DNA from: Acidobacteriota bacterium
Lineage (GTDB): Bacteria; Acidobacteriota; Thermoanaerobaculia; Thermoanaerobaculales; Thermoanaerobaculaceae
DNA length: 62,476 nucleotides
Assembly: GCA_003158745.1 (NCBI GenBank)
Contig: PMLC01000075.1
Coordinates: forward strand, 1 to 62,476
Reading direction: 5' to 3'
A program made the translations under genes and the position numbers. Under the pieces are notes generated by a model. The model did not search any database and was not told where the DNA came from. It saw only the letters and a list, made by a program, of their open reading frames with translations. Positions 36,447 to 44,907 of this stretch are shown here, piece after piece (position 1 is the stretch's first letter; each line of letters opens with the position of its first letter).

Positions 36447-36509
36447 GGCGGCGTCACGGCCGCCGAAATCGCCTACGATGATTCGGGCTCAAACCCTGCC
36501 AGTCTCCGG

Positions 36510-36552
36510 TTGACAGTGTTGCGGGCGTGTGAGATAACTAACTAGTTAGTTA
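36510..36552 (+). promoter_or_regulatory. Promoter and TetR-type operator of the efflux operon
   Basis: TTGACA (36510-36515) and GATAAC (36533-36538) are 17 nt apart. A perfect 18-bp palindrome, TAACTAACTAGTTAGTTA (36535-36552), overlaps the -10 and the start region. It lies 29 nt before the TetR gene that heads the operon, so autorepression is the likely arrangement. Confidence 0.75.
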
Positions 36553-36581
36553 GACCGGTTGGTCAGCCCAAGGGAGAAACC

Positions 36582-37220
36582 GTGGTCACCAGAGAGGTTG
36601 CGCAACCCAGGTCCGAAACGCGCGACCGCATCCTCGACGCTGCAGGACAGCTGTTCGCGGAGCAGGGATTTGGAGGGGCGACCGTCGAGGAGATTGCACG
36701 GCGGGCGGGCGTGAACAAAGCGATGCTCTACTACCACGTCGGGGACAAGGCCGAGTTGTTCGCCGCGGTCGTCTCCGCGCACGTCGGCCGGATCCGGACG
36801 CTCGTGGCGGCCGCGGTCGCGGAGTCGGATGAGCCGCGCGAGCGCCTCGGGGCGATCCCCCGCGCTTTCGCCCGAGCCGTGCACGAGCACCCCTACTTGC
36901 CGCAGCTCATGCTCCGCGAGATCACCGCGGGTGGGCCGAACATGCCCGACGTCGCGATCCGCCAGATCGCCGAGATAATGCTGATGACAAAGCAGGTGCT
37001 CGACGAGGGCGCCGCCCGCGGCGCGTTTCGGTCTGTGAGCCCTTTTGCGACGCACCTCATGTTGGTGGGCGCGATGATGTTCATGGCAAACGCCTTGAGA
37101 CTACGCGACCGATTCGGAGACAAGCTCCCGGTCCCGCCGAGTTCTCAGCTGGACCTCGAGACGCTCTCGGAGGCGGTTCTCGACATCGTGCTCGACGGCA
37201 TCTCCCGCAAGGGAAATTGA
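36582..37220 (+). CDS. TetR-family repressor of the efflux operon
   Basis: 212 residues. N-terminal TetR HTH (about 12-58; ILDAAGQLFAEQGFGGATVEEIARRAGVNKAMLYYHVGD is continuous there), ligand-binding helical C-terminal domain including PYLPQLMLREI. GTG start with AGGGAGA upstream. First gene of a seven-gene operon and 10 nt before the fusion-protein gene; the 18-bp palindrome just upstream is its probable operator. The inducer is unknown but is likely a substrate of the pump. Confidence 0.9.
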   Translation: MVTREVAQPRSETRDRILDAAGQLFAEQGFGGATVEEIARRAGVNKAMLYYHVGDKAELFAAVVSAHVGRIRTLVAAAVAESDEPRERLGAIPRAFARAVHEHPYLPQLMLREITAGGPNMPDVAIRQIAEIMLMTKQVLDEGAARGAFRSVSPFATHLMLVGAMMFMANALRLRDRFGDKLPVPPSSQLDLETLSEAVLDIVLDGISRKGN

Positions 37221-37230
37221 GGAGGTTTCG

Positions 37231-38214
37231 ATGCGCACTTCGTTCGCCACTTTCCTCGCCGTCCCGACCGCAGCGCTGGCGCTGATCGGCTGCCACGCCT
37301 CGGCCGAGCGCAACGCCATTCACGCATCCGGGCACATCGAGGCGACGGAGGTCCGTCTGGCCTCCAAGGTCGGCGGCAGCCTCGCAGTACTTCCCTTCCG
37401 CGAGGGCGATGCCGTCAAGGCCAGCCAGGTCGTCGCCAGGCTCGACACCGCCGACGCACAACACGAACTCGCACAAGCCAGGGCCGAGTTCGACGCCGCC
37501 GACGCCCACCTCCGCCTGCTCCTCGCCGGCACCCGCAGCGAGGATCTCGAGCGCGCCGCGGCCGAGCTCGGGCGCTCCGAAGCGGACCTCGCCGGCGCTG
37601 CCCTCGACCTCCGCCGACTCGAGGGACTCGCCGACCGTGGCACGGCCACGCTCAAGGCGAGGGATGACGCACGCACCCGCAAAGTGATGCTCGATCGCAC
37701 GGTGGCTGGCGACCGCGCACAGCTGGCCGAGCTCAAGGCCGGGCCCCGCCCGCAGGAGATCGAGCAGGCCCGTGCCCAGCGCGCCGCAGCCGACGCCGCC
37801 GTGGCGGCGACCCTGCAGCGCATCACCGACGCCACGGTGACAGCGCCGTGCGACGGCGCGATCACCTCCCGAGCCGCCGAGCCGGGCGAGGTGCTGCCGC
37901 CCGGCGGACTCCTCTACGTCCTCACCGACATCGCCCACCCCTGGCTCAACGTCTACGTGGATGAGCCCTCGCTCGCCCGCATCCACCTCGGCGATCAGGT
38001 TGCCGTCCGGGTCGACGGCCACAGCGATGCGTTCACCGGAAAGGTCACGTTCGTCTCGCAGGTCGCCGAGTTCACACCCAAGAACGTCCAGACTCCCGAG
38101 GAGCGTGCCAAGCTGGTCTTCCGGATCAAGGTCGGTCTCGACAACCCAAGCGGCGTGTTCAAACCGGGGATGCCGGCCGACGCCTATTTCGGCGGCAAAG
38201 GCGGAGCCGGCTGA
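37231..38214 (+). CDS. Efflux membrane-fusion lipoprotein (HlyD/YbhG-like)
   Basis: 327 residues. The signal ends in LALIGC (Cys about 21), so it is probably an inner-membrane lipoprotein. Barrel-sandwich half HASGHIEATEVRLASKVGG, a long alanine-rich coiled-coil hairpin (about 80-200), then ATVTAPCDGAITSR-type lipoyl half and beta-barrel domain with NVYVDEPSLARI. It bridges the ABC-2 transporter to the TolC-like channel. GAGG lies 8 nt before the ATG; the stop overlaps the ATPase start (TGATG). Confidence 0.92.
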   Translation: MRTSFATFLAVPTAALALIGCHASAERNAIHASGHIEATEVRLASKVGGSLAVLPFREGDAVKASQVVARLDTADAQHELAQARAEFDAADAHLRLLLAGTRSEDLERAAAELGRSEADLAGAALDLRRLEGLADRGTATLKARDDARTRKVMLDRTVAGDRAQLAELKAGPRPQEIEQARAQRAAADAAVAATLQRITDATVTAPCDGAITSRAAEPGEVLPPGGLLYVLTDIAHPWLNVYVDEPSLARIHLGDQVAVRVDGHSDAFTGKVTFVSQVAEFTPKNVQTPEERAKLVFRIKVGLDNPSGVFKPGMPADAYFGGKGGAG

Positions 38215-39152
38215 TGGTCGCCGAAACGGTGCTCAAGGCCCGGGCGCTGGTTGTTCGCTTCAAAGCGACGACCGCGGTCGCCGGCCTCGACCTCGAGGTG
38301 CAGCGCGGCCAGGTGGTGGGGCTCATCGGCCCCGACGGGGCCGGCAAGACCTCCTCGCTGCGGGCGTTCGCCGGCCTGCTCCGGCCCTCGCAGGGAGAGG
38401 TCGACGTCCTCGGCCTCGAGGCGTGGAAGAACCGCCGGGCCCTGCATCAGCGCCTTGGGTACCTGGCGCAGCGCTTCGCGCTCTACGGTGACCTCACGGT
38501 GGACGAGAACGTCGAGTTCTTCGCGCTCCTGCTCGGGGTGAAGAGCTGGCGCGCTCGCCGCGACATGCTGCTCGATCGCGTGGGACTGGTGCCGTTCCGT
38601 GCACGTCAGGCCGACCGCCTTTCCGGCGGAATGAAGCAGAAGCTCGCCCTCGCGTGCAGCCTGATGCACGCCCCCGAGATCCTGCTGCTCGACGAGCCGA
38701 CCACCGGGGTCGACCCCGTCACTCGGCGCGAGTTCTGGCGCCTGCTCGCCGACCTCGTGGGCGAGGGTCTCACGCTCGTGATCGCGACACCGTACCTCGA
38801 CGAAGCAGAGCGCTGCACCCGGGTGGTGCTGATGCACCAAGCCCATGTCCTCGTCGACGCCTCGCCGCGCGAGATCCCGAAGCTGCTTCCGGGCGTCATC
38901 GTCGAGCTGGCGGCCGAGCCCAGGGAGCTGGTCGCCACTGCCCTTGCCGGCGTCCCCGGCGTCCTCGACGTGCGGCCGTTCGCCGCCCGTTTCCACGTCC
39001 ATCTCGAATCCGGCGCCGTGACGAAGCAACTCCGCGACGCGCTGGTGCAGGCCGGGCTCACAGTCTCGCAGGCGCAGGAGATTCCGGCCACCCTCGAGGA
39101 CGCGTTCCTATATCTCACGCGCTCGCGTATCACGACCTCGGAGGCAGCATGA
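38214..39152 (+). CDS. ABC transporter ATPase, first (YbhF N-half-like)
   Basis: 312 residues. Walker A GPDGAGKTSS (about 41), signature LSGGMKQKLALA (about 139), Walker B ILLLDEPTTGVD (about 160). An accessory domain follows after about 225. It powers the two ABC-2 permeases downstream. E. coli YbhF carries two such halves in one chain; here they are separate genes with the outer-membrane channel between. Overlaps the channel gene by ATGA. Confidence 0.93.
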   Translation: MVAETVLKARALVVRFKATTAVAGLDLEVQRGQVVGLIGPDGAGKTSSLRAFAGLLRPSQGEVDVLGLEAWKNRRALHQRLGYLAQRFALYGDLTVDENVEFFALLLGVKSWRARRDMLLDRVGLVPFRARQADRLSGGMKQKLALACSLMHAPEILLLDEPTTGVDPVTRREFWRLLADLVGEGLTLVIATPYLDEAERCTRVVLMHQAHVLVDASPREIPKLLPGVIVELAAEPRELVATALAGVPGVLDVRPFAARFHVHLESGAVTKQLRDALVQAGLTVSQAQEIPATLEDAFLYLTRSRITTSEAA

Positions 39153-40549
39153 AAGACCAAGAACAAGGTGGCCGGCACCGTGGCCTGGACTGTGTTCTTC
39201 CGTCCGCTCGAACCGCAGCGGCGCGCAGGGGCGCGGCGGCGATCGCCGGCGCCATCCTTGCCGTCACCTTCGTCGCGCCGGGGCGCGCCGAGATCGTCAA
39301 GCTCGATGCCGATACAGCAATGGTTCGCATCGTTCAGGTCTCCCATGCGGCGGCGGCCGCAAGCGAACGGGAAAGTGCGACTCGAGAAACCGTCAGCGCG
39401 GCCGACGCGGCGACGCTGCCGTCGCTCTCAGCCGGCGCGTCGCTCGCTCGGCTCAGTTCAGTTCCCGAGTTCCGGCTCCCGTTCGCCGTACCCGGGCAGC
39501 AGCCGCTGGTGCTCGTTCCCGACATCACCACGGCCTACGCGACGAACATGCGGCTGCAGCAGACGCTCTATTCCGGCGGCGCGATCAGCGGACTGCGCCA
39601 GGCGACCCGCGACGACACCGAGGCCTCGGCCCGCCTTCGCGAGCAGACCGTTGCCGACCTGCGCGTGACCGCGAGGCTCGCCTACTGGGAGGCCGTGCGA
39701 GCCGCGGCGAGCGTGGACGCCGCCCACGCCCAGGAGCGTCGCGCTGCGCGGTTGCTCGATGACACGCAGTCGCTGTTCGCGGTCGGGATGGCGGTCAACG
39801 CCGACGTCCTCGCCGCGAAGGAGCGCGTGGCCAGCGCCCGCGTCGGCGTGATCGCGGCCGAGACCGCCGCCGCCAACGCCCTCGCCCAGCTGCACTCCCT
39901 GCTGCAGATCGACCCGAGCGACACGGTCGAGCTGGCGGACTCCCTCACCGGTCCCCTTCCGAACCTCCCCGGGACCGCCGAAGAGCTGCAACACGAGGCG
40001 CTCGCGACGCGATCGGAACTGGCGGTTTCCAGCGCGCAGCTCGCAGCGCTTCACGCGCGCGAGGAGCTGGCAAAGGCGCCCTCACGTCCCGCCGTCGGCG
40101 CCGTGGCCGAGTACGACGTCAGCCGGCCCAACCAGCGGTATTTCCCGGAGACCGACCGGTGGCAGGACTCCTGGAGCGTCGGGGTCGCGGCGTCATGGAC
40201 GCTCTACGACGGCGGCAAGTCACGGGCGGACACCGCGGCGTCCAGGTTCGCCCAGCGCGCGGCGGTGCAGGACAGGGAGGAACTGACCCGCCGTATTCAG
40301 CTGGAGGTGGAAAACGACCGGCGCAACCTCGAGAGTGCTCTCGCGACTGTTGCCTCGGCCGACGCGGCGCACGACGCCGCCACCGAGCGCGAGGTCGCGG
40401 CGCGTGAGCGCCATGCGGCCGGCCTGGCGGCGATGGCGGAGATCCTCGACGCCGAGGCCCAACTGGCCGCCGCGGACCAGCAGCAGATCGACGCGCGCTC
40501 CGCCTCGTGGATGGCGGCTGCGACCCTGGCACGGGCCATCGGACGATGA
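39149..40549 (+). CDS. TolC-type outer-membrane efflux channel
   Basis: 466 residues. N-terminal signal region (about 20-47) then the duplicated coiled-coil/beta fold of outer-membrane efflux proteins: LQQTLYSGGAISGLRQA (half one) and WTLYDGGKSRADTAASRFA (half two), the strand-turn motif seen at each barrel hairpin. Alanine-rich helices between. Start ATG 39149 overlaps the previous stop. Provides the outer-membrane exit for the pump. Confidence 0.9.
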   Translation: MKDQEQGGRHRGLDCVLPSARTAAARRGAAAIAGAILAVTFVAPGRAEIVKLDADTAMVRIVQVSHAAAAASERESATRETVSAADAATLPSLSAGASLARLSSVPEFRLPFAVPGQQPLVLVPDITTAYATNMRLQQTLYSGGAISGLRQATRDDTEASARLREQTVADLRVTARLAYWEAVRAAASVDAAHAQERRAARLLDDTQSLFAVGMAVNADVLAAKERVASARVGVIAAETAAANALAQLHSLLQIDPSDTVELADSLTGPLPNLPGTAEELQHEALATRSELAVSSAQLAALHAREELAKAPSRPAVGAVAEYDVSRPNQRYFPETDRWQDSWSVGVAASWTLYDGGKSRADTAASRFAQRAAVQDREELTRRIQLEVENDRRNLESALATVASADAAHDAATEREVAARERHAAGLAAMAEILDAEAQLAAADQQQIDARSASWMAAATLARAIGR

Positions 40550-41487
40550 CCTCCGCGCAGCCGGCCGTCGTGGCCCGCGACCTCAGCCGCACGTTCGGGG
40601 CGTTCGTAGCCGTGGACCGCGTCTCGTTCGACGTCGCCCCGGGGGAGATCTTCGGTTTCCTCGGCTCCAACGGCGCCGGCAAGACAACGACGATCCGGAT
40701 GCTCTGCGGCCTGCTCGCCCCCAGCGGTGGGAGCGCGACCGTGCTCGGCTTCGACGTCGGCCGCGAGGCCGCCGAGATCAAGCGGCGGATCGGCTACATG
40801 TCACAGCGCTTCTCTCTCTACTCGGACCTGACCGTAGAGGAGAACCTCCGCTTCTGGGGTGGCGCGTACGGCCTCTTCGGCCGGGAGATCGCCGCGAGGA
40901 CGGAGTGGGCGATCGCCACCGCCGGGATCGAGGGACAGCGCCACACGCTGGTGCGCGAACTCCCGGGCGGTTTCCGCCAGCGGCTGGCGCTCGTGGCCGC
41001 GCTGCTCCACCAGCCGCCGATCGTGTTCCTCGACGAGCCGACCGGAGGGGTCGACCCCGAGGCCCGCCGCCGGTTCTGGGACCTCATCGATACGCTATCG
41101 GGGACCGGCACGACGGTCTTCGTGACCACGCACTCCATGGACGAGGCCGAGCGCTGCCACCGCGTCGCCCTCATGCATGCCGGTCGCCTGCTCGCACTCG
41201 ATTCCGTCCCGGCGCTCAAGAGCGTCTTCGCCGCCGGCGCGATCGTCGAGGTGACCTGCCATCACCCGGTTGCGGCGATGGCGGCCATCGAACGCCTGCC
41301 CGGAGTTGAGGACGTCGCGCTCTTCGGTGACCGGCTCCACGTCGTGCTCGCCCACGCGCCGGCGGAGGGCGTTGCCGCGATCGTCCAGGAGCTTCGCGGC
41401 GAGGCGCCGGTTGTCACTAAAGTCCCCCCGTCGCTCGAGGACGTCTTCATCCACATGATTGCCCGCGCCGAAGGCAGGGCGGCCTGA
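40546..41487 (+). CDS. ABC transporter ATPase, second (YbhF C-half-like)
   Basis: 313 residues. Walker A GSNGAGKTTT (about 43), Walker B IVFLDEPTGGVDPEARR (about 160), H-loop THSMDEAERC. The signature is LPGGFRQRLAL, the Pro-for-Ser variant recurrent in this subfamily. ATGA overlap with the channel gene upstream and TGATG with the permease downstream. Probably forms a heterodimer with the first ATPase. Confidence 0.93.
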   Translation: MTSAQPAVVARDLSRTFGAFVAVDRVSFDVAPGEIFGFLGSNGAGKTTTIRMLCGLLAPSGGSATVLGFDVGREAAEIKRRIGYMSQRFSLYSDLTVEENLRFWGGAYGLFGREIAARTEWAIATAGIEGQRHTLVRELPGGFRQRLALVAALLHQPPIVFLDEPTGGVDPEARRRFWDLIDTLSGTGTTVFVTTHSMDEAERCHRVALMHAGRLLALDSVPALKSVFAAGAIVEVTCHHPVAAMAAIERLPGVEDVALFGDRLHVVLAHAPAEGVAAIVQELRGEAPVVTKVPPSLEDVFIHMIARAEGRAA

Positions 41488-42590
41488 TGCTGCGCCGAAC
41501 CCTTGCCATCGCGATCAAGGAGCTGCTCCAGCTCCGGCGCGACCTTCGCACCGCGCTGACGCTGCTCGCGATGCCGGTGCTCCTCCTTTTCATCTACGGC
41601 TATGCGCTCTCCTTCGACGTCCAGCACATCCGTCTCGCGGTGGTTGACGAGGACGGCGGCCGCGCAGCGCGCGACGTCAAGGACGCCTTTCTCGAGAGCG
41701 GCTATTTCGACCTCGTGGCGTACGGAGGCGACATCCGGACGCTCGATCACATGTTCGACGCCGGTAGCGCCCAGGCCGCTCTGATCGTCCCGCCCAGATA
41801 TGGGGACGACCTCGCCGCGCACCGGCGGACGACTCTGCAGTTCGTGCTCGACGGTTCGGACTCCCAGACCGCCACGACCATCCTCGGCTATGCGCGCCAG
41901 ATCGTCGCCTCGGTGTCGCCGGTCGTGCCAGGAGGCGCGCGCGACGGCCCGGTCGCCGGCGTTCCACTCGTCTGGTACAACCCAGACATGGCTTCAGCCC
42001 GCTTTCTCGTGCCCGGGCTGCTGGCGTTCATCATGATGGTCACCGCGGTGATCGCCACGGCGCTTGCCGTCGTGCGCGAGAAGGAGCGCGGCACCATGGA
42101 GTCGCTGCGCGCAACGCCCCTGAGAGCGATCGAGCTCCTCGGCGGCAAGACTCTCCCCTACCTGCTGGTCTCGTTCGTCGCCGCCTCGGTTTCGCTGCTG
42201 CTGGCGCACCTGCTCTTCGACGTCCCGGTGCGCGGCTCACTGCTCTGGCTCGCGCTCGTCATGCTGCTCTTCCTCGCCGTAGGCCTCGGCTGGGGAATTT
42301 TCATCTCCACGCTCGCCGAAACGCAGCAGGTGGCGTTCCAGTTCGGCCTGCTCTCCGCGATGCTGCCGACCCTGCTCCTGTCGGGTTTCATCTTCCCGAT
42401 CTCGTCGATGCCCTCGGCGCTCCAGGTCATTACTTATGCCGTGCCGGCCCGCTACTTCCTCGTGGCGCTGCGCGAGATCGTCCTCAAGGGGGCCGGCCCC
42501 GAGGTCTGGTGGAACCAGGCTCTCGGCCTGGTGGCTTACGGAGTGGTCGTGCTGGGTCTTGCCACCTTCCGCACGGTCCGGAGCCTGTGA
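41487..42590 (+). CDS. ABC-2 type permease (YbhS-like)
   Basis: 367 residues. One N-terminal helix (about 22-42), a large periplasmic domain (about 45-165) with VVDEDGGRAARDVKDAF, then five helices (about 170-365). The ABC-2 signature region VREKERGTMESLRATPL follows helix 2. Integral inner-membrane half-transporter, pairing with the next gene product. Confidence 0.92.
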   Translation: MLRRTLAIAIKELLQLRRDLRTALTLLAMPVLLLFIYGYALSFDVQHIRLAVVDEDGGRAARDVKDAFLESGYFDLVAYGGDIRTLDHMFDAGSAQAALIVPPRYGDDLAAHRRTTLQFVLDGSDSQTATTILGYARQIVASVSPVVPGGARDGPVAGVPLVWYNPDMASARFLVPGLLAFIMMVTAVIATALAVVREKERGTMESLRATPLRAIELLGGKTLPYLLVSFVAASVSLLLAHLLFDVPVRGSLLWLALVMLLFLAVGLGWGIFISTLAETQQVAFQFGLLSAMLPTLLLSGFIFPISSMPSALQVITYAVPARYFLVALREIVLKGAGPEVWWNQALGLVAYGVVVLGLATFRTVRSL

Positions 42591-43777
42591 TGAACGACCG
42601 GGCACAGGGCGCAGGGCTCAGTGCGCAGCGAATCAACGGGAACGGCGCCGTCCGCCACCACCGTGGAACCGTCCGGGAGGCGCTGCGAACGCTGGGAAAC
42701 ATCCTGGTCAAGGAGCTGCTGCAGCTGCGGCGGGACCCGAAGATCCTCCCCATCCTTTTCATCGCCCCGGTGATCCAGCTCGTCATCCTGGGGTACGCCG
42801 CCACCACCGACGTTCGGCGCGTCGAGCTGGCGGTGTGCGACCTCGACCACACGGCCGCCAGCCGCGAACTCGTCGAGCGCTTCACCCGGTCCACGTATTT
42901 CAAGCGCACCGCGGTGGTCGCCTCGCAGCCCGGGCTCGACGCGCTGCTCCAGTCGGGCACCGCGCGCATCGCGCTGACGATCCCCGTGGGCTTCGCGGCC
43001 GAGCGGGCCGCGGGACGCCCGGGGAGCGTCCAGCTCCTCTCCGATGGCTCGGACGCGATGACCGGGACGCTCGGCCTTTCCTACGCGACCGATGTGCTGC
43101 AGGACGCCTCGGCGGCGGGCGACGCGCAGCCGCTCGTCGAGCTACGGCCGATCGTCCTTTACAACCCGGACTTGGTGAGCCGCAACTACATGGTGCCGGC
43201 CACGCTGGCGATGATCATCATGGTGATGACGATGATGCTGACGGCGATGGCGTTGGTGCGAGAGAACGAGCTGGGTACGATGGAGCAGCTCCTGGTCACG
43301 CCGCTGACGCCCGGCCAGCTCATCATCGGCAAGTTGATCCCGTTCGCGCTCGTCGGCCTCGTCGAGGTCTTCACCGCTCTGCCCGTCGTGCTGTTCTGGT
43401 TTGGTGTGCCGCTGCGTGGCTCGTTCGCCACCCTCATCCTGCTCACGTTGCCGTTCATGCTGTGCACGCTCGGCCTTGGACTCTTCATTTCGACACTGGC
43501 CCAAACCCAGCAGCAGGCGATGATGCTGACGGCGTTCGTCTTCATCCTCCCCCAGATGCTCCTCTCCGGTTTTGCGTTCCCGATCCAGAACATGCCCGAG
43601 ATCTTCCAGCTCGTCACCTTCCTCGTCCCGCTGCGCTACTACCTCGTGATCCTGCGCGGGGTGTTCCTCAAGGGCGTCGGCTTCGCGGTGCTCTGGCCCG
43701 AGGCCGTGACGCTCTCGGGGATGGGCGTCGTCATCCTCCTGCTCGCGCGCGTCCGCTTCCGGAGACGTCTCGGGTAG
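42590..43777 (+). CDS. ABC-2 type permease (YbhR-like)
   Basis: 395 residues. Same fold as the preceding permease: first helix about 55-75, periplasmic domain (AVCDLDHTAASRELVERF), five further helices, and RENELGTMEQLLVTPL. Slightly longer N-terminal cytoplasmic part with low-complexity start. ATG 42590 overlaps the stop of the previous gene. Last gene of the efflux operon. Confidence 0.92.
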   Translation: MNDRAQGAGLSAQRINGNGAVRHHRGTVREALRTLGNILVKELLQLRRDPKILPILFIAPVIQLVILGYAATTDVRRVELAVCDLDHTAASRELVERFTRSTYFKRTAVVASQPGLDALLQSGTARIALTIPVGFAAERAAGRPGSVQLLSDGSDAMTGTLGLSYATDVLQDASAAGDAQPLVELRPIVLYNPDLVSRNYMVPATLAMIIMVMTMMLTAMALVRENELGTMEQLLVTPLTPGQLIIGKLIPFALVGLVEVFTALPVVLFWFGVPLRGSFATLILLTLPFMLCTLGLGLFISTLAQTQQQAMMLTAFVFILPQMLLSGFAFPIQNMPEIFQLVTFLVPLRYYLVILRGVFLKGVGFAVLWPEAVTLSGMGVVILLLARVRFRRRLG

Positions 43778-43838
43778 GTTGTTTGGTCCGGCTGGGCGAT
43801 AATCGTCCGGGACGGGGGGACGGCGGGAGGAGGCCACG

Positions 43839-44834
43839 GTGGCCGTCGTGTTGGCAGGAGACATCGGAGGCACCAAGGCGCTGCTCGCCCTCGCCGAGCG
43901 CGACGGCGACTCGGTGAGGATCCTGACCGAAACCCGCTACCCCAGCCCGGAGTACCCGGGCCTCGCGCCGATCGTCCGCGAGTTCATGGGCCAGGCCAAG
44001 ACGCGCGTCGCCGCGGCATGCTTCGGCGTGCCAGGCGCGGTGCTCTCCGGGACGTGCACGACGCCCAACCTGCCATGGGTCGTCACCGAGGCCGGCCTCG
44101 CCGCCGAGACGGGCCTCTCACCCGTCCGCCTCATCAACGATTTCGCGGCCGCCGCCATGGGCGTGCTCGCCACGTCCGAGGAGGGCATCGCCACCCTCCA
44201 GGAGGGCGAGATCGTCGCTGAAGCGACCAAGGCCGTGCTCGGAGCAGGAACCGGTCTCGGCCAGGCGCAGCTGTTCTGGGATGGCTCGCGCTACCGTGTC
44301 AACCCCACCGAAGGCGGCCACGGCGGATACGCGCCCGTCGGCGAGCCGCAGCGTGAGCTGCTCGCCCACCTCGAGAAGACCCACCGTCCGGTCTCGGTCG
44401 AGCGGGTCGTCTCGGGCCCCGGCCTCGTCCGGATCTACCGCTTCCTCGTCGAGCGGGGCGTGCCGACCCTCCCGCAGGTGGAGGCCCGGATGGCGGCCGA
44501 AGACCCGGCGGCCGTGATCGGCGAACTCGCGCTTGCCCACGCGGACGTCGCCTGCGACCAGGCCCTCGACCTCTTCGCGACGGCCTACGGGGCGGAGGCC
44601 GGAAACCTCGCCCTCCGGTGCCTCGCCGTGGGCGGCGTGTACGTGGCGGGTGGCATCGCGCCGAAGATCCTGCCCCGGCTGCAGGAAAGCTCCTTCATGG
44701 CCGCGTTCCGGAACAAGGGGCGGATGAGCGAGCTTATGAAGAGTATCCCGGTGAAGGTCGTGCTCGACCCCGCCGCCGGGCTCCTCGGTGCCGCCCTCGA
44801 GGCGTGCCAGATAGCTGCATCGGAAGATCTCTGA
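43839..44834 (+). CDS. glk: Glucokinase
   Basis: Phosphorylates glucose with ATP to glucose 6-phosphate. 331 residues, of the E. coli Glk (proteobacterial) type: LAGDIGGTKALLALAE (phosphate loop), FGVPGAV, LINDFAAAAMGV (catalytic Asp), GAGTGLGQAQL, GGHGGYAP and a C-terminal VYVAGGIAPKIL block. GTG start with GGGAGGAGG upstream. 61 bp after the efflux operon. Confidence 0.95.
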   Translation: MAVVLAGDIGGTKALLALAERDGDSVRILTETRYPSPEYPGLAPIVREFMGQAKTRVAAACFGVPGAVLSGTCTTPNLPWVVTEAGLAAETGLSPVRLINDFAAAAMGVLATSEEGIATLQEGEIVAEATKAVLGAGTGLGQAQLFWDGSRYRVNPTEGGHGGYAPVGEPQRELLAHLEKTHRPVSVERVVSGPGLVRIYRFLVERGVPTLPQVEARMAAEDPAAVIGELALAHADVACDQALDLFATAYGAEAGNLALRCLAVGGVYVAGGIAPKILPRLQESSFMAAFRNKGRMSELMKSIPVKVVLDPAAGLLGAALEACQIAASEDL

Positions 44835-44907
44835 CCTGCGAGAGGACTTCCCCGAGCCCCACGGGCGAAGCTAAACTGGCAACGAAGGCGCTGGGGGAGG
44901 TGCCGTC

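Noticed and set aside
42436-43917. 493-codon plus-strand frame overlapping both permeases
   Set aside because: His/Arg/Pro-rich shadow of the ABC-2 permease genes.
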